Shown: in pieces, positions 23,901 to 31,377 of the stretch
Position numbering within the stretch: position 1 is the first letter of the stretch
Layout: every line of letters begins with the position of its first letter
Origin: an uncultured Clostridia bacterium
GTDB lineage: Bacteria > Bacillota > Clostridia > Oscillospirales > Oscillospiraceae
NCBI GenBank assembly: GCA_947168005.1
Contig: CAMVKI010000004.1
Span: forward strand, 1 to 34,347
Direction: 5' to 3'
Length of the DNA: 34,347 nucleotides
Translations under genes and position numbers: made by a program
Notes under the pieces: model-generated
What the model saw: only the letters and a program-made list of their open reading frames with translations
The model's database searches: none
What the model was told of the DNA's origin: nothing

Positions 23901-26713
23901 TCGGCGCTCTTGGTGATGGTGAGCGTCACACGGTTGGGCTCGACCGCGTTGACCGTATAGGCAGCGGTGACGCCCTCCGGCGTGGAGATGTGCTCCAGCT
24001 CCCACTTGTTCGCGGTGTTGAGGTAGAGGGTGGTCTCGATCTGCTGGATGTCCTCGGCGGCCTCCGCCTTGACGTCTACGTAGTACACGGAGTCGTACTC
24101 GGGGACAATGCCAAGGTCGTTGTGGCCTTCGATGGTGACGCCGGACTTGGCGCCGGCGGCGTTGACGGTGATGGACTTGGTCAGGGTGCTGTAGTTGCCG
24201 AGCTGGTCGGCAATCTCGAAGGTGACCTTGTGCAGACCGTTGGAGAGCACCACGTTGTCAACGGAGAGATTGCTGCCGGAGGCGTTCACGCCGGGCAGGG
24301 CGACGCCGTCCACGTAGATCGCGCCGGTGCTGTAGTCCAGGCCGGTGGCGTTGGACTTGTCGTAGTCCGCGACGTTGGCGTTAAAGGATACCGTGTTGAC
24401 GTCGATGGTCTGATCGGCGAAATCAATGTTGGTGTCGTTGGTGCAGTAGGTGGGATTGCTGATGACGGGGGGCTCGCGGTCGTCCACGGCGTCGCTGTAG
24501 TCCAGGGTGAAGTCGTCGAAGTAGTAGGTCAGGACCTGGGCGCGGGTGGGCTTGATGTACATACGGATGAAGGAGGGGCAGCGGCCCTGACGGGGCTGGC
24601 TGGGATCAGCGGTGGCAATGTAAGTGATGGGATGGGAAACGCCGCTGACGGTGTAGTTGCTGGGGAATTTCGCCTTGACGTAGACCCAGCGGTTCTCGGG
24701 GATGTCCGCTTCCTTCAGGGCGTTGAGGTTCTTGCCGTTGTACTGCATGTTCAGCTCGGTGGTGCCCACGACATGGGGCTCGCCGGTCTCGGCGTCCCGG
24801 TCGCCGTAGTAGCAGGTGAACTGCATGGACAGGGAGCCTGCGGTGTCGCCGTCGGGGTTCGAGAAGCCCTTGGGCACGTAGACCCAGGCGCCGATGCCGG
24901 TGGGATTCTCACCGTTGTCGGAGTCGCGCAGCACGGTGCGCTCGCTGATCTTATAGAGGATCGCGTAGGTCCAGCTGTTGAAATCGCAGTTCCGGAAGTC
25001 ATAATTGACGCCGAGCGCCTTATCGCCGTTATGGACCTTGCCGCCGTTCTCGCGGGTGGAGATGAAGGTCTCGGAGGGGCAGGACATGGAGATCTGGCCG
25101 CCGTCTCTCAGCATAAAGAACTGATCGTCCAGGGCGACGCCGTGATCGTCGAAGTACTGCCTCGCTTCGCCGAAGCCGGCGAAGCCGGACTTCTCGCCGT
25201 CCTCATAGTCCCAGACGACCACGGAGCCCTTGCCGTAGGTGACGTTGTAGGTCATTTCCGTGTTGGTGGGCAGATAGGTCAGCGTAATGACCACGGAGGG
25301 GATGGAGGTGTCTTCGGTGGCGGTGAAGACGAGACCGTTCAGCGTGCCGCCGTTCTCGACCGACAGAGCGGTCTGATAGGTGGAGGCGTCTGTGTAGACG
25401 TTGGCTTCGCCGATCCGCGCAATGACGGGAAGGGTGATGCTGCGGGGCTTGTCGGGCGTGGAATAGGGAAGCGTGGTCTCCGTGGAGGAGAGGTAGAGGG
25501 TGGTGGGGTTCGCGACGTTGATGGTCTTGCTGCCGACGACCTCGCCGCCGGAGAGGACCTGAATGTCAACCTGACCCAGGGTGCCGTTGGAGACGAAAAC
25601 GCCGTCGGAGACGGTGCCGAAGCTGGGATCGGAGAGAGCCCAGCTCATGTCGGCGGGAAGCTCCATGCCGTAGCCGTGGGTGTCGATGGCTTCCGCGTCA
25701 AAGCTGTAGGTGGTGCCGGGAGCAAAGTAGTCGTAAGCGCCCAGAATGTTCACGTTGTTGAGGATGCCGGTGGGCGCCACGTTGGAGGTGATGAGGATGC
25801 TGTTGATGGTGGGACGCTCCGCGCCGTCGCAGGGGACGCAGCGCATGGTGTTGACGGTCTCGCCGGCGCGCTTGGTCACGAAGGAGGAGGAGCCGCCGCC
25901 GTCGCAGTTGACGGCCCACTTGCAGCCCAGAGCCAGCATGGACTCGCCCAGCTCGTAGTTGCAGAAGCCCACGGAGTTGTTGGCGCCGCGGCCGTCGTTC
26001 ATGACGATCACGAGGGTGCCGTCCTCCTTGACGCCCAGCATGGAGCGGGCGGCGGAGGAGGAGGTGCGCTCCTCAGTCTTGCTGACGAGCTGACCGTCCT
26101 TGACGGTGAAATCGAAGTTGGCGGAGACGGCCTGCCAGCAGTTCGCGGGGATGCCGTCGGCGTAGTTGTGGAGCTCGCAGGAGATTTCGCCGGTGTCGGG
26201 GTCCTTGATCACGGCAAGGAAGGTCTTCGCGTGGTGGGAGCCCTGGGAGAGGTTCACGCCGTTATAGACCAAAAAGTCGATGGGGGCGTTGGAGTCATAG
26301 GCAAGAGAGGTGTTCATGGCGCCGATGACGTTGTAGCCCAGGACGTCCTCATAATACTGGACGGTCTCGGTGACGCCGGCCACCTTCCAGTTGTTGACGT
26401 CGCTCAGGTCCGTGTCGATGCCGTAATAGCCGGGGACGATGGAGACGTCGGGGTTGGAGGGATCCACCTCGATGATGTGCATCACCTGACGGCGATTGCC
26501 GGCGGAGTTGTTGAGGACCATCTCGGTTTCGGTGGCCGCGCCGGGAACCAGCGTGTACTCCTTCCGGGAGATCACGTTGTAATAGTCGTTGGTGCCGAAG
26601 CCGACAGGATCTGGCGCGTTGTCCGGCATTGCGAAAGCAGCCATGGGCACTGCGCTCAAAATCATAACGGCGCTCAGAATCAACGCTATCATTTTAGTTG
26701 CGCTTTTTTTCAT
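20906..26713 (-). CDS. Secreted multidomain protein: NAGPA-type phosphodiester glycosidase, beta-sandwich/Ig-like region, wall-binding-like repeats, C-terminal HCX5R tyrosine/dual-specificity-type phosphatase
   Basis: Signal peptide MKKSATKMIALILSAVMILSAVPMAAFA; NAGPA-like ARSMLGVKEDGTLVIVMNDGR...LGCKWAVNCDGGGSSSFV; five WYFIDDGHK/GFFYRNG repeats; C-terminal SGLLLRGGEFDG...AEIDLRNQEEV...YPVYVHCTYGLDRSGVVCFL. Confidence 0.85.
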   Translation of the reverse strand: MKKSATKMIALILSAVMILSAVPMAAFAMPDNAPDPVGFGTNDYYNVISRKEYTLVPGAATETEMVLNNSAGNRRQVMHIIEVDPSNPDVSIVPGYYGIDTDLSDVNNWKVAGVTETVQYYEDVLGYNVIGAMNTSLAYDSNAPIDFLVYNGVNLSQGSHHAKTFLAVIKDPDTGEISCELHNYADGIPANCWQAVSANFDFTVKDGQLVSKTEERTSSSAARSMLGVKEDGTLVIVMNDGRGANNSVGFCNYELGESMLALGCKWAVNCDGGGSSSFVTKRAGETVNTMRCVPCDGAERPTINSILITSNVAPTGILNNVNILGAYDYFAPGTTYSFDAEAIDTHGYGMELPADMSWALSDPSFGTVSDGVFVSNGTLGQVDIQVLSGGEVVGSKTINVANPTTLYLSSTETTLPYSTPDKPRSITLPVIARIGEANVYTDASTYQTALSVENGGTLNGLVFTATEDTSIPSVVITLTYLPTNTEMTYNVTYGKGSVVVWDYEDGEKSGFAGFGEARQYFDDHGVALDDQFFMLRDGGQISMSCPSETFISTRENGGKVHNGDKALGVNYDFRNCDFNSWTYAILYKISERTVLRDSDNGENPTGIGAWVYVPKGFSNPDGDTAGSLSMQFTCYYGDRDAETGEPHVVGTTELNMQYNGKNLNALKEADIPENRWVYVKAKFPSNYTVSGVSHPITYIATADPSQPRQGRCPSFIRMYIKPTRAQVLTYYFDDFTLDYSDAVDDREPPVISNPTYCTNDTNIDFADQTIDVNTVSFNANVADYDKSNATGLDYSTGAIYVDGVALPGVNASGSNLSVDNVVLSNGLHKVTFEIADQLGNYSTLTKSITVNAAGAKSGVTIEGHNDLGIVPEYDSVYYVDVKAEAAEDIQQIETTLYLNTANKWELEHISTPEGVTAAYTVNAVEPNRVTLTITKSADCALTGEQILASIPVRLWSYDENTLDVWPDSYLTKAEKFATNYCPKVNVTANVEVGKILYTDATEGSFNGGIDVVTKINGVVNPWHDHDAELTALELAPTCVNAGYTGRTYCETCGSVIDWGTDLPISGHDYVLTDGQFVCSVCGDVYPLGTGVFELNGNTYYAIGGNLMKGWQNTEDGWYYFNTSSYAGLNGTVTLAGVPFDFENGKLLHGTWVSDENGTRYYYGPDYYRCTAGNTYANVAWAEIEGNTYGFDRQGYRHEGIRLIKASNDPSKLYEFTDEGVLIGEYVTDASGVFYCNGQHTYLENGVPQPAGMVKEGDYYYYFDSGCFGVTGSYNCTRCNGLMPNGVYVFDELGRMILKNGPQDDGYFYRDGVRLSCYQLVEYEGYWYFIDDGHKYAKNKRIYLSAQFVEGTPFAVGYYQFDELGRMVVKNGPQPDGFFYRNGLRLNCYQLVEYEGNWYFIDDGHKIAKNKRVYLSAQFVEGTPFTVAYYEFDEEGRMIIKNGPQPDGFFYVNGVRQNCYQLVEYEGSWYFIDDGHKIAKNKRIYLSAQFVEGTPFAVGYYEFDAEGRLIVKNGPQPDGFFYRNGIRLNCYQLVEYEGYWYFIDDGHKIAKNKRVYLGSQFVEGTPFPVAYYEFDAEGRLIVKNGPQDDGFFYLNGIRQNCYQLIKWEGNYYFIDDGHKYAKNKRVYLSAQYIGDEPLEVGYYQFGADGTMQDLLYYYNDQGEIEPDLGLILKDGYYYYVRTTGQLAVGRFKIHKDKTNDFLKGDQYFNFDEQGRMIPPAFYLVGVRNGRDVGMMDRIKTTDGKDVKSGLLLRGGEFDGALHTTPLPEYVKEYDIDLLKNSYHVKAEIDLRNQEEVAASSVGLTDPLGEGVLHKYYNCPLYNNIFTEDGKARIKAIFDDLCNPDNYPVYVHCTYGLDRSGVVCFLAEGAIGVAERDCIVEYCTSKGSDQGAIDNVRNYLAENYEGSNFNERVRNYLMDCGITAEQIAALRGILVEE
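21785..22849 (-). repeat. Five tandem 213-bp (71-aa) coding repeats inside the giant secreted protein
   Basis: Unit FDELGRMVVKNGPQPDGFFYRNGLRLNCYQLVEYEGNWYFIDDGHKIAKNKRVYLSAQFVEGTPFTVAYYE. The GGCCGTCGTCGATGAAGTA core recurs at 213-bp spacing (e.g. 22078 and 22291). Confidence 0.92.
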
Positions 26714-26775
26714 TTGTACACTCCTTACTTGATGATTTTATTATAATCGGAATCCCGCCTGCGTCGGGATGCCGA

Positions 26776-27777
26776 TCATAATCCAGATGTAGGGGAGACG
26801 CTTCCCTCCGCCGGGCCCGGCCCGCTGTCGGCAAGGGCTCGGGCCGCCAGCGCTGCGTAATCCGCGGCGGCCGGGGCCGACAGGATCAGGGCCTCGGTCC
26901 TCTGGGCCAGGGCGTCCAGCAGAGCGGCTTCCCGTTCGGACAGCTCCTCCAGAGAGAATTGCCGGTTGTAATAGCTCAGAGCCAGCAGGGCGGGGGAGCA
27001 GTACCAGCGCAGATCGTAGCGGTTCAGGAGACCTGCCCGCCGCCGGGCCTCCTCCCGTCCGAGGGGACCGCCGGCGATCCCGCGGTCGAGGAAGAACAGA
27101 TGGGTCGCCGCGGCGGGACTTCGGCGGAAGCGGGCCGCCCGCTCCCCGGCGCTCCGCCCGGCTTTGCCCCGATAGCTGTTCGTCCAGGGCACGGGATAGA
27201 GCTTTTCCCCGTCGAAGATGCAGATGTCCTCGCTCAGGAGCTCCGCGCCCCAGTCCTCCGAGAGCCGGAGGGCGGTGAAGGTCTTGCCCCCGTTGGGCGG
27301 CGCCATGATCAGAGCGGCGTTCCGGCCCAGCGTGAAGGCGGAGCCGTAGAGCAGGGCGAAGCCTTGCCGCAGAAGGAGGGCGTTTGCCAGCTCAAAGAGG
27401 ACGTAGCTGATCGGATGGAGATTCATGACCTTGAGCCGGACCGCCTTTCGGTAGGTCCGGCCCACCCTGGCGTAGACGGTGTCGCCCTCGATCCGAAGGG
27501 ACCAGCGAAGCGACCAGGGACCTGGGAGCTTGCGGGAATAGAGGAGCTCCATCCCGTCCCGCTTCGCGCAGAAATACCGGAAGCGCCCCTCCCGGTGCTC
27601 CGTTTCCTCCGCCGGGAAGACGTCCCGATCCCGGACCGTCTCCAAAACGAGCTTGCATCGGCAGCGCTGAAAGTCCTGCTCGGAGGCAGGAGGCGCGTCC
27701 GAGCCGAAGCTCCAGCGAAAGTGCTTCTCGTTGGTCTTCAGACCGACCAGATTCTCTGCGAATACGTAATAATTCAT
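26776..27777 (-). CDS. HPr kinase-like P-loop protein (HprK-related) of unknown function
   Basis: ALLYGSAFTLGRNAALIMAPPNGGKTFTALRLSEDWGAELLSEDICIFDGEKLYPVPWTNSYR: Walker-A-like GGKT and the following LSED-x-(n)-G arrangement resemble HprK-related kinases. Start set to ATG 27777; upstream part of the track ORF overlaps the GT4 gene out of frame. Confidence 0.6.
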   Translation of the reverse strand: MNYYVFAENLVGLKTNEKHFRWSFGSDAPPASEQDFQRCRCKLVLETVRDRDVFPAEETEHREGRFRYFCAKRDGMELLYSRKLPGPWSLRWSLRIEGDTVYARVGRTYRKAVRLKVMNLHPISYVLFELANALLLRQGFALLYGSAFTLGRNAALIMAPPNGGKTFTALRLSEDWGAELLSEDICIFDGEKLYPVPWTNSYRGKAGRSAGERAARFRRSPAAATHLFFLDRGIAGGPLGREEARRRAGLLNRYDLRWYCSPALLALSYYNRQFSLEELSEREAALLDALAQRTEALILSAPAAADYAALAARALADSGPGPAEGSVSPTSGL

Positions 27778-27791
27778 ACAGGACACCCGCT

Positions 27792-28907
27792 TCAGGAAAG
27801 ACCGTAAATCCGCCGCATGATCGCGTTGACCTTCTCCAGGGAGAACTGCTCGGCGATGGGAAGCCCTCGCTCCGAGAGGAGCTTGTACAGCGCCGGGTCC
27901 GAGATCAGCCGTTCGATGCCGGCGGCCAGGGAGGCCTCGTCGGTGAACAGGCAGGAGCAGCCAGGCACATCGTAGCGGGGAACGTATTCCCGGGAGCCCC
28001 GGTTGTCGGAGCAGAGCACCGGGAGCCCCGCGGCCATGGCCTCGATGGGCGCGAGGCCCAGGCCCTCGCGGATGGAGGAGAACACGTGAATATCCGCAGC
28101 TCTGCACAGCGCCGGAATGTCGTCCCGGTATCCGAGCAGATGCACCTGTTCCGCAACGCCGAGCTTGTTTGCCAGCAGGCGCAGCCTGTCATGCAGAGGG
28201 CCCTCGCCGGCGATCAGATAGTGAATCCGACGGTTTTTCATCCGGGCCAGGGTCCGGATGACGACGGCGTGATTCTTGTTGGCGTTCAGCTCGCCCACGG
28301 AAATCAGAACCACGGCATCGGCGGGAAGCCCGAGGGAGGCCCGCTGTTCGCTCCGATCCATGGCCGCGGTTCGGAAGCGCTCCACGTCCGCGCCGACCCC
28401 GGGCACGTATTCCACCCGCCGGGCCTTCATCCGTGTCCGCGCGATCTCATAATCCTCGTGATTGATTGTAATCAGCGTATCGGTAAAGCGGGAGCAGCAG
28501 TGCTCGATGGGGTAGTAGAACAGCCAGTTGACAAAGGGCGCCCCGCGATAGAAGTGGAAGCCGTGAGTCGTATAGTAGACCTGTACCCCTTCTTTGCGCA
28601 GATCCTTGCAGGCCAGCCGGGTGCAGACGCCGGCCACCGGTGTGTGACAGTGCACGACGTCATAGCGCTTTTCCGCGACAAGGGCTCTGAGCTGGCGAAT
28701 CGCCCGGAGATTGACCGGATGGAAGGGGGTGCGGGACCAGTCGATCTGATGGACGGCGCAGCCCCAGTCCCGGTAGAGCTTCGGCACGCTGACGTCGGAT
28801 TCATTGACGGCAATCTCCACCGTGTTTCCGCCGTCGATCAGGTCTTTTATGAAGCTTGTAAAAAATCCCATTGTCAGCCCAATGGTGGTAACGTACAGGA
28901 TTCTCAT
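27792..28907 (-). CDS. Glycosyltransferase family 4 (EpsD-like)
   Basis: MRILYVTTIGLTMGFFTSFIKDLIDGGNTVEIA...DVVHCHTPVAGVCTRLACKDLRKEGVQVYYTTHGFHFYRGAP...SSIREGLGLAPIEAMAAGLPVLCSDNRGSREYV. Confidence 0.92.
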   Translation of the reverse strand: MRILYVTTIGLTMGFFTSFIKDLIDGGNTVEIAVNESDVSVPKLYRDWGCAVHQIDWSRTPFHPVNLRAIRQLRALVAEKRYDVVHCHTPVAGVCTRLACKDLRKEGVQVYYTTHGFHFYRGAPFVNWLFYYPIEHCCSRFTDTLITINHEDYEIARTRMKARRVEYVPGVGADVERFRTAAMDRSEQRASLGLPADAVVLISVGELNANKNHAVVIRTLARMKNRRIHYLIAGEGPLHDRLRLLANKLGVAEQVHLLGYRDDIPALCRAADIHVFSSIREGLGLAPIEAMAAGLPVLCSDNRGSREYVPRYDVPGCSCLFTDEASLAAGIERLISDPALYKLLSERGLPIAEQFSLEKVNAIMRRIYGLS

Positions 28908-28950
28908 AAACGTCTCCTAAAACAGACCGCTGCGGAAAACGGCTGGAGTT

Positions 28951-29727
28951 TTATCTTTTCGCGCCTTTTTTGGCGTCTTTTTTCACGTCTTTTTTCGCGT
29001 CCTTTTTGGAGTCGTCGGTTTTCGGTATCTCTCCGTAGGGCGTGTAATAGCGGTAGTACTTCTTCTTGCCGTGTCTGCCGTAGTATTTTTCCTTGGACTT
29101 GGAGCCCGCGTTGTTCAGCACGACGCCGAGGGGGGTGCAGCCCGCCTTTTTGAGCTGCTCCACCGCGTCCTGGGCGGCCTTGTAGGGGACGTGGGTGCTG
29201 CCGATCACAAGAAGGGCGCTGTCGCAGTTCGCGGCGATGACCGCCGCGTCGATGACCAGACCGATGGGGGGCGTGTCGATGATGACGTAATCATAGACCT
29301 CGCTGACGGCTTCGATCAGATCGGAGAAATAGCTGCTGTTCAGGAGCTTGACCGGGTTCGGGGGATACTTTCCCGAGAAGAGCACGTGGAGATTGGGATA
29401 CTGGGTCTTGTAGACCGCGTCCTTGAGCTCCGTCATGCCGCTGATGGTCTCGCTCAGACCGTTGACGTTGGAGGAATCGGAGTTTCTGCCGACCATGACG
29501 GACTTCCGCAGGTCCGCGTCGATGACCAGGACCCGCTTGCCCAGCTCCGAGAGACTGCGTCCCAGATGCAGGGACAGAACGGTCTTGCCCTCGTTCTGCT
29601 CCACGCTGGTCAGGGCGATGACCTTGACGTCCGGCCCGCTGAACTGAATGTTGGTACGCAGGACGTTGAAGGCCTCCTGAACGAAATAGTTTTCCACACC
29701 GGGGATTGTAATGGTTGTCTTGTTCAT
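28951..29727 (-). CDS. CpsD/CapB family bacterial tyrosine kinase (BY-kinase)
   Basis: EAFNVLRTNIQFS, VEQNEGKTVLSLHLG (Walker A), RVLVIDADLRKSV (A'), YDYVIIDTPP (Walker B); Tyr-rich C-terminus YYGRHGKKKYYRYYTPYGE plus (KKDA)n tail. Confidence 0.92.
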   Translation of the reverse strand: MNKTTITIPGVENYFVQEAFNVLRTNIQFSGPDVKVIALTSVEQNEGKTVLSLHLGRSLSELGKRVLVIDADLRKSVMVGRNSDSSNVNGLSETISGMTELKDAVYKTQYPNLHVLFSGKYPPNPVKLLNSSYFSDLIEAVSEVYDYVIIDTPPIGLVIDAAVIAANCDSALLVIGSTHVPYKAAQDAVEQLKKAGCTPLGVVLNNAGSKSKEKYYGRHGKKKYYRYYTPYGEIPKTDDSKKDAKKDVKKDAKKGAKR

Positions 29728-29731
29728 CGGA

Positions 29732-30559
29732 TCACCCTCTCTCCTCGTTCGGCTTGTTTTCGGCGGCCGCGGGAGGGGCGGCATTGCCGTAGCTGCCGTA
29801 TTTGTAGGGCTGATACCTGCCGTAGGCCTTGTAGCGGCTGTATTTGTACTTTTTGTACTTCTTCCCGGAGGCGTCCTCCGCGTTGGGGATGATGCCGAGG
29901 ACGCTGAGGTTCAGGTACTTTGCCACGTCCTCCTCGGTCTTCACCTTGTCGTCGCAGAGGAAGGCGACAAAATAGGCAAAGTAGGCAATGACCGCGGCGA
30001 TGACGCCGGCCAGGCTGTACTTGAACAGGCCGATGGAATTGCTCGGCTTGTCGGGGACCTTGCCTAAGCTGTAGATGTTGACCTGATCCAGGCTCATGGT
30101 GGAGGAGATTTTTTCCGCGCCGATCTGACAGACGGTGTCCACAATCCGCTTCGACTGCACCGGAGAGGGCGTCTCCACCGAGACCTCGAGGATTCGGGTT
30201 CCGTCGGGGTTCCGGGTGGTGATGCACTTGGAGAGCTCGGAGGCGGTCATATCCAGCCCGAGCTTATCGATCACATCGTCCAGCACCTCGTAGCTGCGGA
30301 TCATATAGACGCAGTCGTTGACGACGTTCAGCGCCAGGGTGAAATCCGACTGGGTGTAGGAGGAATCGCCCTCCCGCTCCTGCTTCAGGATATAGACCGT
30401 GGCGGTGGATTTGTATTTCGTGACCTTAAAGAACTTCGCGTAGACGTAGAGCCCGGCGATGGCAAGGGCGGCAGCGGCGAAGATCGGAATCAGATGCCAT
30501 ATGAAAATATGCCAGAGATCCATCAGGTCAAAGGTGCTAAGCGTTGATTCTTTTTTCAT
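29732..30559 (-). CDS. CpsC/Wzz-type chain-length determinant and kinase modulator with Tyr-rich cytoplasmic tail
   Basis: Two TM segments flanking an extracellular domain (LWHIFIWHLIPIFAAAALAIAGLYVYAKFFKVTKYKSTATVYI; YSLAGVIAAVIAYFAYFVAFL). Tail KKYKKYKYSRYKAYGRYQPYKYGSYGN. Confidence 0.9.
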   Translation of the reverse strand: MKKESTLSTFDLMDLWHIFIWHLIPIFAAAALAIAGLYVYAKFFKVTKYKSTATVYILKQEREGDSSYTQSDFTLALNVVNDCVYMIRSYEVLDDVIDKLGLDMTASELSKCITTRNPDGTRILEVSVETPSPVQSKRIVDTVCQIGAEKISSTMSLDQVNIYSLGKVPDKPSNSIGLFKYSLAGVIAAVIAYFAYFVAFLCDDKVKTEEDVAKYLNLSVLGIIPNAEDASGKKYKKYKYSRYKAYGRYQPYKYGSYGNAAPPAAAENKPNEERG

Positions 30560-31293
30560 GGCTGTTCATAGGCTCCTCTGTTAAATATGATCTGAGCGGC
30601 CTTCCGGTAGAAGAGCTGCTCCGCGTAGTCCGCGCCGAAGCGCTTGAGAATCAGCGCAAAGGCCTGGGTCAGCTCCGGCGGCCGCTCCGTCAGATCGTGA
30701 GCGTCTGAGCAAACCAGGTCCGCGAGGCGGCGCTTCAGAAGCTGAAGCCCCATCTGCTTTGCCTGCCGGGTCCAGTTGCCCAGCACGGAATCCGCGTCGA
30801 TCTGGATCAAAACGCCCTTGTTTTTCAGCTCGTCAAAGACGTCCCAGCAGCGATACAGCTCCCCGTAACGCTCCGCGTGGGCGAGAATCGGGTGGTATCC
30901 GGCGTTCAGAAGGCGGTAAAGCGCGTTTTTGATGGTATAGGCGGACTCGTCGGCGTGAAAATCCACCAGCACATACCGGGTGCCGTTGAGGGTATTGCAG
31001 GCGCCCCGGTCCAGCCATTCCACGGCGGAGGGGCCCCAGCGCAGCTCGTTTCCGAGGGCGACAAGCGCGTCCGGATGGAGCCTCGCCGCCGCCTCGCACA
31101 GCTCCGCGTAGGCGGCCCGGGTCCGCTCGGTATTGTCGCCGAAGAGACCGTAATGGAAATGCGGCGTCACGCAGAAAAGCCGCGTTCCCGCCGCGTAGGC
31201 CCGCTCAAAGATCGCCAGCATCTGCTCCGGCGTCCTTGGACCGTCGTCTGTGCGGCAGAGCATGTGGATATGAATATCCGCAAAAACTGTCAT
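30556..31293 (-). CDS. CpsB/CapC family PHP-type tyrosine-protein phosphatase
   Basis: FADIHIHMLCRTDDGPRTPEQMLAIFERAYAAG, VTPHFHY, PILAHAERY, LVCSDAHD metal-binding motifs. TGA overlaps the CpsC ATG. Confidence 0.92.
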   Translation of the reverse strand: MTVFADIHIHMLCRTDDGPRTPEQMLAIFERAYAAGTRLFCVTPHFHYGLFGDNTERTRAAYAELCEAAARLHPDALVALGNELRWGPSAVEWLDRGACNTLNGTRYVLVDFHADESAYTIKNALYRLLNAGYHPILAHAERYGELYRCWDVFDELKNKGVLIQIDADSVLGNWTRQAKQMGLQLLKRRLADLVCSDAHDLTERPPELTQAFALILKRFGADYAEQLFYRKAAQIIFNRGAYEQP

Positions 31294-31377
31294 ATTCGCG
31301 TCCAGTCCTTTTCAACTTTCAAGGGAAAAATTCAATCAGGTCAAACATAATAACATAACCCAAAATAACTCAAAAAT

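Noticed and set aside
20876-26746. 1956-aa ORF on the plus strand antisense to the giant secreted protein
   Set aside because: Composition is repetitive Val/Ala/Asp/Gly/Leu with no recognisable motifs or plausible SD. It is explained by GC-biased codon use on the minus-strand gene, whose own reading has a signal peptide and recognisable domains.
26740-26774. TATAAT plus hairpin just upstream of the giant gene, considered as an internal promoter or riboswitch
   Set aside because: No acceptable -35 at the right spacing (CCCGAC) and the stem is only 6 bp plus a mismatch; kept as unproven.
27778-28107. N-terminal extension of the 443-aa track ORF (MQSCGYSRVLLHPRGPG...)
   Set aside because: Overlaps the end of the GT4 gene in another frame and is Arg/Gly/Pro-rich shadow sequence; the true start is most likely ATG 27777.
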